A stretch of DNA of 64,000 bases, taken from Porticoccus litoralis (GTDB lineage Bacteria > Pseudomonadota > Gammaproteobacteria > Pseudomonadales > Porticoccaceae). Positions within the stretch are counted from its first letter, which is position 1, and every line of letters begins with the position of its first letter. The stretch is from positions 124,001-188,000 of the forward strand of contig NZ_JAUUUU010000001.1 of NCBI RefSeq assembly GCF_030676955.1, given 5' to 3'. The notes beneath the pieces were generated by a model that was not told where the DNA came from, made no database searches, and was given only the letters and a program-made list of their open reading frames with translations. The position numbers and the translations under genes were made by a program. This document shows, piece after piece, positions 45,407 to 53,563 of this stretch.

Positions 45407-46060
45407 ATGTTAAAGAAAGAACGCGCCGAATTTATTCGCCAGCGATTATCAGAGCTATACCCTAACCCACCCATCCCACTGGCTCACCAGGATGCCTATA
45501 CGCTCTTGGTCGCCGTACTGTTGTCAGCACAATGCACCGATGAACGGGTCAATCAGGTCACACCGGAACTATTTACCCTGGCTGACAATGCCCGAGACAT
45601 GAGCCAGGTGCCCCTCGAGCAGGTCTACGACATTATCCGCCCCTGCGGGCTGGCTCCCCAGAAATCAAAAGCCATCGTGAAATTGTCGCAAATCCTGACC
45701 GCAGACTACGGCGGCGAGGTGCCCGAGGATATGGCGGCACTGGAAACCCTTCCTGGCGTCGGACATAAAACAGCCAGCGTGGTCATGTCACAGGCCTTTG
45801 GTCATTCCGCATTTCCGGTAGATACCCACATTCATCGCCTTGCACAGCGCTGGGGACTGAGCAATGGAAAGAGCGTGGCGCAAACAGAAAAAGATTTGAA
45901 GAGGTTGTTTCCAAAAGAGAGTTGGAATGCACTACACCTTCAGATCATCTACTACGGTCGTGAATTCTGCCCGGCCCGCAGCTGCAATGGTCTGACCTGC
46001 GATATCTGTAAAACCTGCTTTCCAAACCGCAAACATCCCGTCAAAAATCGAAAAGCCTGA
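45407..46060 (+). CDS. nth: Endonuclease III-type DNA glycosylase (variant Fe-S loop)
   Basis: Base-excision-repair glycosylase/AP lyase for oxidised pyrimidines. The ATG at 45407 gives 217 residues. The helix-hairpin-helix LPGVGHKTASVV has the catalytic Lys121 and VDTHIHRL has Asp139, aligned with E. coli Lys120 and Asp138. The C-terminal Fe-S loop differs: cysteines are at 188, 193, 198, 201 and 204, whereas the canonical C-X6-C-X2-C-X5-C pattern predicts 188, 195, 198 and 204. The second ligand position is Gly195, and two extra cysteines could replace it. The gene begins 4 bp after dapC. The body resembles an Nth subfamily I associate with other phyla, but that is from memory. Confidence 0.88.
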   Translation: MLKKERAEFIRQRLSELYPNPPIPLAHQDAYTLLVAVLLSAQCTDERVNQVTPELFTLADNARDMSQVPLEQVYDIIRPCGLAPQKSKAIVKLSQILTADYGGEVPEDMAALETLPGVGHKTASVVMSQAFGHSAFPVDTHIHRLAQRWGLSNGKSVAQTEKDLKRLFPKESWNALHLQIIYYGREFCPARSCNGLTCDICKTCFPNRKHPVKNRKA

Positions 46061-46082
46061 AGAATCAACTGGGCGTAGACTC

Positions 46083-46604
46083 TTATGCCACGCCTAGGGA
46101 TATTGTCTTTCCCGTGACACTCTTTGGAAAGTCGAAGTAGGCCAACTCAGCCATACCTGCCCCCAGGTCTCCCCAGTGATTGAGGTCGATGTTTAACAGG
46201 ACGACACCACAAGTGGGTATTTTCTGTATTTTCATGAGGGTGAGAAAATTGACCAGGTCTGTCATAGCCGGGTTGTGGCAGATCACCGCAAATTTATCGA
46301 CATCTGCATCGAGGCCACGCATCCAGCTAAGAACATCCTCATAGTTAAAGGTATAAAGTTCAGGTACCACCTCCAAACTCATCGCACCCAGCCCCAGACA
46401 CGGCATCAACCACCCTGCCGTTTCCACCGACCTGACTGCCGGGCTGGTATAAAACCGTTTCAGAGAGACCGGTTGCATCTGCAAACGTCGACCCATTTCC
46501 GGGGCACTGACACGACCCCGCCGATTAAGGGGCCGGTCAAGGTCGGGCAACGTGCTGTCTTTCCAGCACGACTTGGCATGTCGAATCAAGGCAATGGTTT
46601 TCAT
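46083..46604 (-). CDS. SixA-like histidine phosphatase
   Basis: Small histidine-phosphatase-superfamily protein of the SixA type, which dephosphorylates phosphohistidine on signalling proteins. The catalytic motif is LIRHAKSCW at residues 6-14, with Arg in LDRPLNRRG and the second histidine in AVICHNPAMTDLVNFL. The ATG at 46604 has GGGAG 6 nt upstream and gives 173 residues. It is antisense to the surrounding dap/nth genes, so it is a separate transcript. SixA itself is about 160 residues; the exact substrate is unknown. Confidence 0.83.
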   Translation of the reverse strand: MKTIALIRHAKSCWKDSTLPDLDRPLNRRGRVSAPEMGRRLQMQPVSLKRFYTSPAVRSVETAGWLMPCLGLGAMSLEVVPELYTFNYEDVLSWMRGLDADVDKFAVICHNPAMTDLVNFLTLMKIQKIPTCGVVLLNIDLNHWGDLGAGMAELAYFDFPKSVTGKTISLGVA

Positions 46605-46716
46605 GGCAGTCTCCCGTGATTGCATCTCCCAAGTTTGCTATCCTTCGCGGCGGCTTTAAGGCGACGGGCCTATTGGTAGTTAATAGCAACAATTCATGAC
46701 AACTGCGTGACGACCT

Positions 46717-47070
46717 ATGACTGACACTGTTCTCTACGGCATCAAAAACTGCGATACAGTCAAGAAAGCCCGGCGCTGGCTGGACGAACACGAAATTGCC
46801 TACCGCTTTCACGATGTCCGCGCCGATGGACTCGATCTGTCAATGATCGATTCCTGGATCGCTGCTGTCGGTTGGCAAAAGGTACTCAACAAAGCGGGAA
46901 CCACCTGGCGAAAACTCGACCCCGAGGTCCAACAACAGGTGTCAGCAGACAACGTTGCGACTTTGCTTCTGGAATACCCTGCCATGATCAAACGTCCGGT
47001 TCTGGTTACCAATGGCAACATCACCATCGGTTTCAAACCCGACATTTACGCAACCTGCTTTAACAAGTAA
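46717..47070 (+). CDS. ArsC/Spx-like reductase (YffB type)
   Basis: 117-residue thioredoxin-fold protein of the ArsC/Spx superfamily. The single N-terminal cysteine is in YGIKNCDTVKKARRWL (residue 12), with the typical GWQKVLNKAGTTWRKL and IKRPVLVTNG segments. YffB-type proteins lack the extra cysteines of true arsenate reductases, so a glutathione- or thiol-linked role is more likely. It lies next to dapD, and the same pairing (arsC-like with dapD/dapE) occurs in Pseudomonas and E. coli, though the reason is not known. Confidence 0.88.
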   Translation: MTDTVLYGIKNCDTVKKARRWLDEHEIAYRFHDVRADGLDLSMIDSWIAAVGWQKVLNKAGTTWRKLDPEVQQQVSADNVATLLLEYPAMIKRPVLVTNGNITIGFKPDIYATCFNK

Positions 47071-47100
47071 TAACACGTAATTTTGGAGACTGAACAAAAA

Positions 47101-48135
47101 ATGACTGCACTTTACAGCTTCGGATTGGGCATCGGCACCCAGAACAACCATGGTGACTGGCTGGAAGTTTATTACCCCAGGCCTCTGCTCAACCCCAGCA
47201 AGGAAGTCAGCGACATTCTGCAATCTGTGCTGGACTACCAGGGCGGCAATCAGGCCATGGGCCTGTCCACCGAACAGTTGTCCAAACTAGCCGGCGCATT
47301 TGCCAGCAGTGGTCATGCAGATCAGGCTACCATTGCAAAACAGTTACAGGAAAGTTCACGCCCGGCCGTAGCCACCGTTCTAGCTAATGACGATGCGCCG
47401 GGTTCTGTCCCCGAGGGTTATCTGAAGCTGCACCTTCTCTCCCATCGCCTGGTCAAACCCAACTCGACCAACCTCACCGGCCTGTTTGGTGTGTTGCGCA
47501 ACGTGGCATGGACCAGCGAGGGCGCTATTGATCTTGAGGAACTCCCTGCACGGCAACTGCAAGCACGACTCACCGGCAACAGCCTGTCTGTCGACAGCAT
47601 CGACAAGTTCCCGAAAATGGTCGATTACGTAGTCCCCGCGGGTGTTCGTATTGCCGACACAGCCCGAGTACGTCTTGGTGCCTATATTGGTGAAGGCACA
47701 ACCATCATGCACGAAGGTTTTGTCAATTTTAATGCTGGAACTGAAAGCACCAGCATGGTGGAAGGGCGTATTTCCCAAGGCGTATTTGTTAAATCGGGGT
47801 CTGACCTCGGCGGCGGCAGCTCAACCATGGGCACATTGTCCGGAGGCGGCAATATCATTATCACCATTGGTGAAAAATGCCTACTGGGCGCCAACTCCGG
47901 TCTTGGCATCCCGCTCGGCGACCGCTGCACCATCGAAGCTGGCCTTTACATCACATCAGGAACCAAAGTTACTCTGCTGGATGACCAGAACAAGGTGGTC
48001 GACCAGGTAAAAGCACGTGATCTGGCCGGCAAGGACGATCTGCTGTTCCGTCGCAACTCGAGTACCGGTGCTGTGGAATGCCTGACCAACAAATCTGCTG
48101 TGGAACTCAATGAAGCCTTACACGCTTCTAACTAG
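47101..48135 (+). CDS. dapD: Tetrahydrodipicolinate N-succinyltransferase
   Basis: Succinylates tetrahydrodipicolinate in the succinylase branch of lysine/DAP synthesis. The ATG at 47101 gives 344 residues (MTALYSFGLGIGTQN), the same length as Pseudomonas DapD; a TTG at 47083 would add six. The middle is a left-handed beta-helix (RIADTARVRLGAYIGEGTTI, then SDLGGGSSTMGTLSGGG and LLGANSGLGIPLGDRC). The C-terminal TNKSAVELNEALHASN is typical. GGAG is at 47085-47088. Followed by a clear terminator. Confidence 0.96.
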   Translation: MTALYSFGLGIGTQNNHGDWLEVYYPRPLLNPSKEVSDILQSVLDYQGGNQAMGLSTEQLSKLAGAFASSGHADQATIAKQLQESSRPAVATVLANDDAPGSVPEGYLKLHLLSHRLVKPNSTNLTGLFGVLRNVAWTSEGAIDLEELPARQLQARLTGNSLSVDSIDKFPKMVDYVVPAGVRIADTARVRLGAYIGEGTTIMHEGFVNFNAGTESTSMVEGRISQGVFVKSGSDLGGGSSTMGTLSGGGNIIITIGEKCLLGANSGLGIPLGDRCTIEAGLYITSGTKVTLLDDQNKVVDQVKARDLAGKDDLLFRRNSSTGAVECLTNKSAVELNEALHASN

Positions 48136-48150
48136 CTTCTATGAGGGGAA

Positions 48151-48178
48151 AAACCCGGCCCATTTGCCGGGTTTTTTG
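48151..48178 (+). terminator. Rho-independent terminator of dapD
   Basis: AAACCCGGC and GCCGGGTTT pair perfectly around a 6-nt loop and are followed by a run of T, 16 bp after the dapD stop. One of the clearest terminators in the window. Confidence 0.88.
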
Positions 48179-48277
48179 TTTCCAGAAAATCCTCACCATG
48201 CCAATGTCACAGAAATTTCTGTTTAAGATAATGCTTCATTCTGGTTAATTTATTGCCAGAAAAAAGCAGGAGATTCC

Positions 48278-48832
48278 ATGGATTATTCAGAATACGGCCC
48301 TTTGGCCAACCTCATCGGCATCTGGAAAGGTGACACTGGTATGGACGTGGCTCCTGAATCGGATGGTACCGAGCAGAACCCCTACTACGAAACGCTGGTT
48401 TGTGAAGCCGCCGGAGAGGTAAAAAATGCTGAATCACAGCAACTCTGGATCGTGGGATACCATCAGGTGGTTTGTCGCAAATCCAATGATGAGGTCTTCC
48501 ACGATCAGGTGGGCTATTGGTTGTGGGATCCTGCTGAAAAACAGGTCATCCAGTCTTTGACCATTCCACGTGCGCTCTGTGTACTTGCTGCCGGCAAAGC
48601 CCTGACAACAACCGAAGGCGCAACCCAAATCGACGTCAGTGCCAGCCACGATGATCCCCACTGGAACATCCTGCAATCTCCCTTTATGGCGAAAAACGCC
48701 AAAACGCTGAGTTACCGTCATTCCATTACAGTCAAAGATGACAGCCTGTCCTACAAGGAATCCACCCTTTTGGATATCTACGGCCGTGAATTCGACCATA
48801 CCGATGGCAATACCCTTCACCGGGTCACCTGA
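48278..48832 (+). CDS. Nitrobindin-like heme-binding beta-barrel protein (DUF1794)
   Basis: 184-residue cytoplasmic protein with no signal peptide. It begins with LANLIGIWKGDTGMD, the GxWxGxG-type opening of DUF1794/nitrobindin lipocalin-like barrels, and has EQNPYYETLVCEAAGEV, a histidine in IVGYHQVVCRK, and VGYWLWDPAEKQVIQSLTIPRA. Nitrobindins bind ferric heme and react with NO or peroxynitrite, but the family also contains members of unknown ligand. CAGGAG lies 5 nt before the ATG. It stands between the dapD terminator and dapE; no functional link to lysine synthesis is evident. Confidence 0.8.
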   Translation: MDYSEYGPLANLIGIWKGDTGMDVAPESDGTEQNPYYETLVCEAAGEVKNAESQQLWIVGYHQVVCRKSNDEVFHDQVGYWLWDPAEKQVIQSLTIPRALCVLAAGKALTTTEGATQIDVSASHDDPHWNILQSPFMAKNAKTLSYRHSITVKDDSLSYKESTLLDIYGREFDHTDGNTLHRVT

Positions 48833-48913
48833 TGCTGACAGGCTGCCGCTGAACGGTAGCCTATCCCAGTTCAGCCCGCTAAACTTACGCCCTCGATTTG
48901 AGAGCATTTTGTG

Positions 48914-50050
48914 ATGACCACTGAATCCCCCACGCTAGACCTGACCTGCGAACTGATTCGCCGCCGATCCGTCACACCCTTTGATGATGGCTGCCAGCAG
49001 TTAATGATTGAACGGCTTGAAGCACTGGGATTCTGTGTCGTCAGGTTACCTTTCGGAGATGTTGAAAACTTCTGGGCGGTACACGGTAAAAATGGTCCAA
49101 CCCTGTGCTTTGCCGGGCACACAGATGTTGTTCCTACGGGCCCAGAAAATGACTGGCAACGGCCACCTTTTGAGCCAAAAATAGAGTCCGGCATCCTCTA
49201 CGGGCGTGGCGCCGCTGATATGAAAGGTTCTCTGGCGGCCATGATTACCAGTGTGGAGCGCTTCCTTGCCGACCACCAGGACCATCGGGGACAAATTGCC
49301 TTTCTCATTACCAGCGACGAGGAAGGCATCGCTGTGGACGGCACCGTGAAAGTAGTGGAATGGCTGCGAGAACAGAATGCCATTCCCGAGTGGTGTATCG
49401 TCGGCGAGCCCTCCAGCTCAAAACAGGTAGGTGATGTCGTCAAGAATGGGCGACGGGGTTCACTCGGTGCCGAACTGACGGTTAAAGGCATTCAGGGACA
49501 TGTCGCCTACCCCCACCTGGCAGACAATCCCATCCACAGGATAGCTCCGGCGCTTGCAGAACTGGCCGCGGAAAGCTGGGACAATGGCAATGATTTTTTC
49601 CCTGCCACCAGTTTCCAGGTATCCAATATTCAGGGCGGTACCGGTGCCACCAACGTGATTCCCGGCAAAGTCCACGTCGTCTTCAATTTCCGTTTTTCCA
49701 CTGAAGTCACGGCGGAACAACTCCGCGAACGTACCGGGGCCATCCTGGACAAACACAACCTTGATTACGACATCCAGTGGCATCTGAGCGGACAACCCTT
49801 TCTGACAGCAGAAGGCGAACTGGTCGAGGCAACGGTTGCCAGCATCCGCGAAGTCACCGGTCTCAGCACTGAGTTGTCTACCGCGGGAGGCACCTCTGAC
49901 GGACGATTTATAGCTCCATTTGGCACGCAGGTCGTTGAGCTTGGTCCTGTCAACGCCACCATTCATAAAGTAGACGAGTGCGCCAGCGTGGCGGACATCG
50001 ATCAACTGAGCATTATTTACCAGCGAATCCTGGAAAAGCTGCTGGGCTAA
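48914..50050 (+). CDS. dapE: Succinyl-diaminopimelate desuccinylase
   Basis: M20 zinc peptidase-family enzyme hydrolysing N-succinyl-DAP to DAP and succinate. Zinc ligands: His in LCFAGHTDVVPTG, Asp in GRGAADMKGSLAAM, Glu-Glu in TSDEEGIAVDG, and the late His in ELGPVNATIHKVDE. A dimerisation domain lies at about 180-290 (VKGIQGHVAYPHLADNPIH). I prefer the ATG at 48914 (378 residues) to the GTG just before it. Confidence 0.96.
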   Translation: MTTESPTLDLTCELIRRRSVTPFDDGCQQLMIERLEALGFCVVRLPFGDVENFWAVHGKNGPTLCFAGHTDVVPTGPENDWQRPPFEPKIESGILYGRGAADMKGSLAAMITSVERFLADHQDHRGQIAFLITSDEEGIAVDGTVKVVEWLREQNAIPEWCIVGEPSSSKQVGDVVKNGRRGSLGAELTVKGIQGHVAYPHLADNPIHRIAPALAELAAESWDNGNDFFPATSFQVSNIQGGTGATNVIPGKVHVVFNFRFSTEVTAEQLRERTGAILDKHNLDYDIQWHLSGQPFLTAEGELVEATVASIREVTGLSTELSTAGGTSDGRFIAPFGTQVVELGPVNATIHKVDECASVADIDQLSIIYQRILEKLLG

Positions 50051-50156
50051 CAACTACCCTTTCCTGCTTGTTAACAACAACCCATCCAAGCGAAGAAAAT
50101 TTTCGTAGGCAGTTATTTTGATCATTTTAAGGATCACCCTTTACAAGGAGTCACTT

Positions 50157-51158
50157 ATGCGCTTTCTCACGGCTTTGGCCGCTAGAGCTCTGATCTTTCT
50201 ATCCTTTACCAGCCAGGTTGCCATGGCTGGGACCATCACCCTGAATAATGGCGATGTTATCCACGGCGAGTTGCAGGCTGTAGATAAAAAACAGGTGATA
50301 TGGAAGTCAGACAACCTGGGCAAACTCAGCATTCCCAAAGAAAAAGTGGCTCACTTCACCTCAACTGCAGTCATTCCCGAAGTCAGAACCCCGGATGGCA
50401 TTGCCCATAACTGCGCCCTCAACCTCGAAGAAAGCGTTAAAGCCAGTTGTGCTGATGGGCTTGTTGAGACTCAGCCCCTGGCGACGCTGGTAGCTATTGA
50501 ACCTCCACCTGCCTTCAGTGGCGACTCACGCCTCAGCTTTAACCGAAAAGACGGCAATACCGACTCGTCGGACCTGAACTTCATTGTCAACGCCCAGTGG
50601 CTACAGGATCAGTTCCGTCACCAGGTGGAACTGCTGGCGGAGTCAGAGACCAGCGATGGTGACGTGGTGGATGAACGCTACGAAGGAAACTACCAGCTTA
50701 ACTACGACTTTAACCAACGCTGGTTCAGCTACACACGGCTCGGCTATGAAAAAGATCGGTTTAATGCTATCGACGAGCAATACGAGCTCGGTGCCGGTTT
50801 TGGGCAACGCTTTAACCTGGACAATCAGATGAACTTTGATATGCAGTTGGGTGCGGCGTATTTGATTTCACACCATCCGGAGGATGGTTCCGATAACGAT
50901 CTGGCAGGACGTTGGGGCTTCAAAATGAACTGGCCGGTGCCCGGTAGTAGACTGACCCTGTTCCACCACCATGAACTGCTGTGGGCAATGGATGACGTCA
51001 ACAACAATCAAACGGAAAGCAGCACAGGGGTCAAACTCCCCCTGATGGGCAACCTGTTCAGTGAGCTACGCTACGATTATGACTATGTCAGCGAACCCTC
51101 CGATGAACAGAAACATGCCGACGAAGAGTGGGTGATCGCGATTGGTTACGAATGGTAG
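50157..51158 (+). CDS. DUF481 family outer-membrane protein
   Basis: 333 residues with a signal peptide cleaved near residue 24 (FTSQVAMA|GTITL). A short N-terminal region (ITLNNGDVIHGELQAVD) precedes an outer-membrane beta-barrel with alternating hydrophobic strands (GDSRLSFNRKDGN; YQLNYDFNQRWFSYTRLGYEKDRF), ending in the aromatic residue Trp (AIGYEW), as barrels do. DUF481 includes the salt-induced E. coli protein YdiY; the function is unknown. AAGGAG lies 6 nt before the ATG. Single transcription unit. Confidence 0.83.
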   Translation: MRFLTALAARALIFLSFTSQVAMAGTITLNNGDVIHGELQAVDKKQVIWKSDNLGKLSIPKEKVAHFTSTAVIPEVRTPDGIAHNCALNLEESVKASCADGLVETQPLATLVAIEPPPAFSGDSRLSFNRKDGNTDSSDLNFIVNAQWLQDQFRHQVELLAESETSDGDVVDERYEGNYQLNYDFNQRWFSYTRLGYEKDRFNAIDEQYELGAGFGQRFNLDNQMNFDMQLGAAYLISHHPEDGSDNDLAGRWGFKMNWPVPGSRLTLFHHHELLWAMDDVNNNQTESSTGVKLPLMGNLFSELRYDYDYVSEPSDEQKHADEEWVIAIGYEW

Positions 51159-51185
51159 AAGGCTGATCAGGATGAACAGCTTACT

Positions 51186-51989
51186 CTAAGGGAGTTTTTT
51201 CAAAGGATAGATATCAAAGCGGGTGGACTTCCCCTTGAGCGAATAGCCCGGCTCACGACCGTTGAGAAAAGGCGCGTGGGCGGGTCGCTTAACCACCACC
51301 CGATAGTTGGCCTGCTGCAGTGACAAGGACAAAAGCCTGTCACTATCTTCTGCCGCCATACCCACCAACTGATGAAATAGCTGCATCTCTTTTTTCACCT
51401 TGCCGGACTTATCCCTGGGTGGAAACATCGGATCGAGATAAATCACATCTGGAGACTGGTCCGCAGTTAAATTCTGTAAGAATTCAGAGGACTCACTGTG
51501 CACGGCGTGAATTCGATCCAGAATGCCCAGTAACTCCCCGTCTGCTTCATATTCCGCACTTTCACGGGCACGGGACAACCCGTCAGTCAACAAAGCAAAC
51601 ACGATGGGATGTCTCTCTACCATTGTGACCTGGGCTCCAAGGCTGGCGAGAACAAATCCATCCCGTCCCAGGCCGGCAGTCAGATCCAGCACCCTCGGTT
51701 TAAATCCTTTATGGGACAGGCCTATTGCCTTGGCAATGTCCTGCCCCTTACCCCCACCATAAAGACGGCGGTGTCGAGCCGTCCCGCTACTGAAGTCGCA
51801 ACGCACCGGACCCGGAGCTTTCGGACCCAGCTGTTGCAGGGCAAGCCCTGCTTCATCGACTACCAGCGCCATGCCCGACATGGAAGCGCTTGCTGTAATG
51901 GCAAAGCACTGCAGTCCAAGAGTATCGGAAAGTAAACCGGCCCGGCTTTCAAAGCCGGGCCGGTATAGGATGGAAAGACTGTTTGTCAT
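51186..51989 (-). CDS. rsmJ: 16S rRNA (guanine(1516)-N(2))-methyltransferase RsmJ
   Basis: SAM-dependent enzyme modifying G1516 of 16S rRNA. Characteristic motifs: CDFSSGTARHRRLYGGGKGQDIAKAIG, SAM-binding VLDLTAGLGRDGFVLASLGA, DVIYLDPMFPPRDKSGKVKKEM and the C-terminal STRFDIYPLK. The ATG at 51989 gives 267 residues and starts one base after the stop of the OmpA-like gene, so translation may be coupled; I see no strong ribosome-binding sequence. Longer readings run into the neighbour. Confidence 0.92.
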   Translation of the reverse strand: MTNSLSILYRPGFESRAGLLSDTLGLQCFAITASASMSGMALVVDEAGLALQQLGPKAPGPVRCDFSSGTARHRRLYGGGKGQDIAKAIGLSHKGFKPRVLDLTAGLGRDGFVLASLGAQVTMVERHPIVFALLTDGLSRARESAEYEADGELLGILDRIHAVHSESSEFLQNLTADQSPDVIYLDPMFPPRDKSGKVKKEMQLFHQLVGMAAEDSDRLLSLSLQQANYRVVVKRPAHAPFLNGREPGYSLKGKSTRFDIYPLKKLP

Positions 51990-51990
51990 C

Positions 51991-52641
51991 TTACTGAATG
52001 GGAACCAACTCCAACTCCACCCGGCGGTTAGCCTGACGGCCATATTCGGTACTATTATCAGCAATGGCGTAACGTTCACCATACCCAGTGGTCCAAACCC
52101 GACCACTGGCAATGCCCTGGCTGATCAACAGCTGTCCCACACTGGCGGCTCGACGTTCACTGAGTGTCTGATTGTACTCGGAACTGCCGGTTGAATCGGT
52201 ATGACCGGCAATCCGAATATTGGTCTTGTTAAATTCTTTCAGCACCAGCGCAACAGACTCCAGCGTGTTATAGAACTCGGGACGCACCTCGTAACGGTCA
52301 ACACCAAAGGTAATATTGCTGGGCATGACCAAACGGATAGAGTCTCCCTCCCGAACAACTCTAACACCCGTACCTTCCAGCTTTGCTCTGAGAGCAGCCT
52401 CCTGTCGGTCCATGTAATAGCCAACACCACCGCCCACCGCGGCTCCTGCTACAGCTCCGGTAATAACTCCTTTCTTGCGGTCATCATCACTGGACGTTGC
52501 GGCGCCGATAATTGCACCCGTCACAGCACCAATACCTGCACCTTTTGCAGTATTACTGGTTTTTTGCTGACCGGTATAGGGATCCGTAGACATACAGGCC
52601 GTCAATGCTCCCACCAGCGCTATTAACAGAAGTTTTTTCAT
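51991..52641 (-). CDS. OmpA-family lipoprotein with glycine-zipper domain (YiaD-like)
   Basis: 216-residue outer-membrane lipoprotein. Lipobox LTAC gives Cys16. A glycine-zipper membrane segment follows (about residues 34-76, GAGIGAVTGAIIGAAT ... GAVAGAAVGGGVGY), then a C-terminal OmpA domain (about 100-216) with the peptidoglycan-binding IRIAGHTDSTGSSEYNQTLSERRA and the GQANRRVEL-type ending. This is the YiaD/OmpA-Pal arrangement, anchoring the outer membrane to the wall. GAGGA lies 7 nt before the ATG. Confidence 0.88.
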   Translation of the reverse strand: MKKLLLIALVGALTACMSTDPYTGQQKTSNTAKGAGIGAVTGAIIGAATSSDDDRKKGVITGAVAGAAVGGGVGYYMDRQEAALRAKLEGTGVRVVREGDSIRLVMPSNITFGVDRYEVRPEFYNTLESVALVLKEFNKTNIRIAGHTDSTGSSEYNQTLSERRAASVGQLLISQGIASGRVWTTGYGERYAIADNSTEYGRQANRRVELELVPIQ

Positions 52642-52778
52642 GGTTATTCCTCGTTCATGAATAAAAAGTTAAAGGCTTTGACACCTTCCTTTCAAATTTG
52701 CTTTATCCTTATTGTGATAGAAGCAAAAACCTTTTCAAGTGATTTGCCGCCCTTCGGCATTAACTGGTTCGCAGCCTT

Positions 52779-53219
52779 ATGAAAAACATCGCCATTCTTC
52801 TCAACCTCTTTTCCATCCTCGTACTGACCGGCTGCGAAAACTACATCTATACCTTCAATGAACAACCAGTCTTTGAGCAACCCGATTTGTTTACTGACTA
52901 CAAAATCACTGACCAGAGTCTCTCTAACTGTGTCAAACAGGCCATTTTTGACGAGAAGGCCCATAAAGCCGGTACCCTTCGGCAACTCAATTGCTCCAAT
53001 GCGGGTATTCGCACATTGGCCGGGTTGGAAATCTTTACCGGTCTCACTCATGTCAACCTCGACAACAACTTATTGACCGAGATTAAACCACTGCTATTTC
53101 TTGGCCAGCTCAAAACTGTTCTGCTCGCAGGCAATGACAAACTCAACTGTGTGGATGCCAGATTGCTTGCCGAGCAAACTGATGGCCAAGTCAGCCTGCC
53201 AACCCATTGCACTCAATAA
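52779..53219 (+). CDS. Small leucine-rich-repeat lipoprotein
   Basis: 146 residues, not a named gene. Lipobox LTGC gives Cys19, so it is probably lipid-anchored in the envelope. After about 40 residues, two to three leucine-rich repeats of the internalin/SDS22 kind are visible (LRQLNCSNAGIRTLAGLEIFTGLTHVNLDNNLL ... TEIKPLLFLGQLKTVLLAGND, read in two parts), with cysteines at the ends that could form a disulfide. Short proteins of this type occur in marine gammaproteobacteria with no known role. The antisense reading at 52692-53051 is less plausible. Divergent from the OmpA-like lipoprotein. Confidence 0.75.
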   Translation: MKNIAILLNLFSILVLTGCENYIYTFNEQPVFEQPDLFTDYKITDQSLSNCVKQAIFDEKAHKAGTLRQLNCSNAGIRTLAGLEIFTGLTHVNLDNNLLTEIKPLLFLGQLKTVLLAGNDKLNCVDARLLAEQTDGQVSLPTHCTQ

Positions 53220-53563
53220 ACGTTCCAATCTGAATTTGGTTGACAGATTTTGCGACTTTCTTCAAAAAAGTTACCCACAAAATCTGTGGATAACTTTGTG
53301 CATTACTTTCGTAAAACCCAGCCAAATCCCCATGAACAGGGATACAGACACAAACTGGTTATTTTTTGATCAGTTTAATTTTTATTTATATTTCAATAGG
53401 TTATGATTTCCAAAATCAGGAATCAATAACTTAGGAGAGGTTCTGAAGATTCCCCTAAAGTTATTAATGTAATTGTGGACAACAACCATCGAGAAAACCT
53501 TGATAGCTGTGCAAATGCTCGGCACCGCTGATCAAAAAATGACGTCAAACTGACCGAAACACC
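53220..53563. other. 344-bp AT-rich intergenic region with DnaA-box-like 9-mers
   Basis: The longest gene-free stretch in the window. It contains TTACCCACA (53271-53279), TGTGGATAA (53285-53293, the exact complement of the consensus box TTATCCACA) and TGTGGACAA (53474-53482). Between them lies a very AT-rich tract (about 53358-53400) with a single GATC at 53368 in GATCAGTTTAATT, which resembles the GATC-led 13-mers of the E. coli unwinding element. No gene and no terminator are evident. Confidence 0.6.

Noticed and set aside
52692..53051. 119-codon minus-strand frame overlapping the LRR lipoprotein
   Set aside because: The plus-strand frame has a lipobox and repeat motifs; the minus-strand product shows none and its start region has no ribosome-binding sequence.
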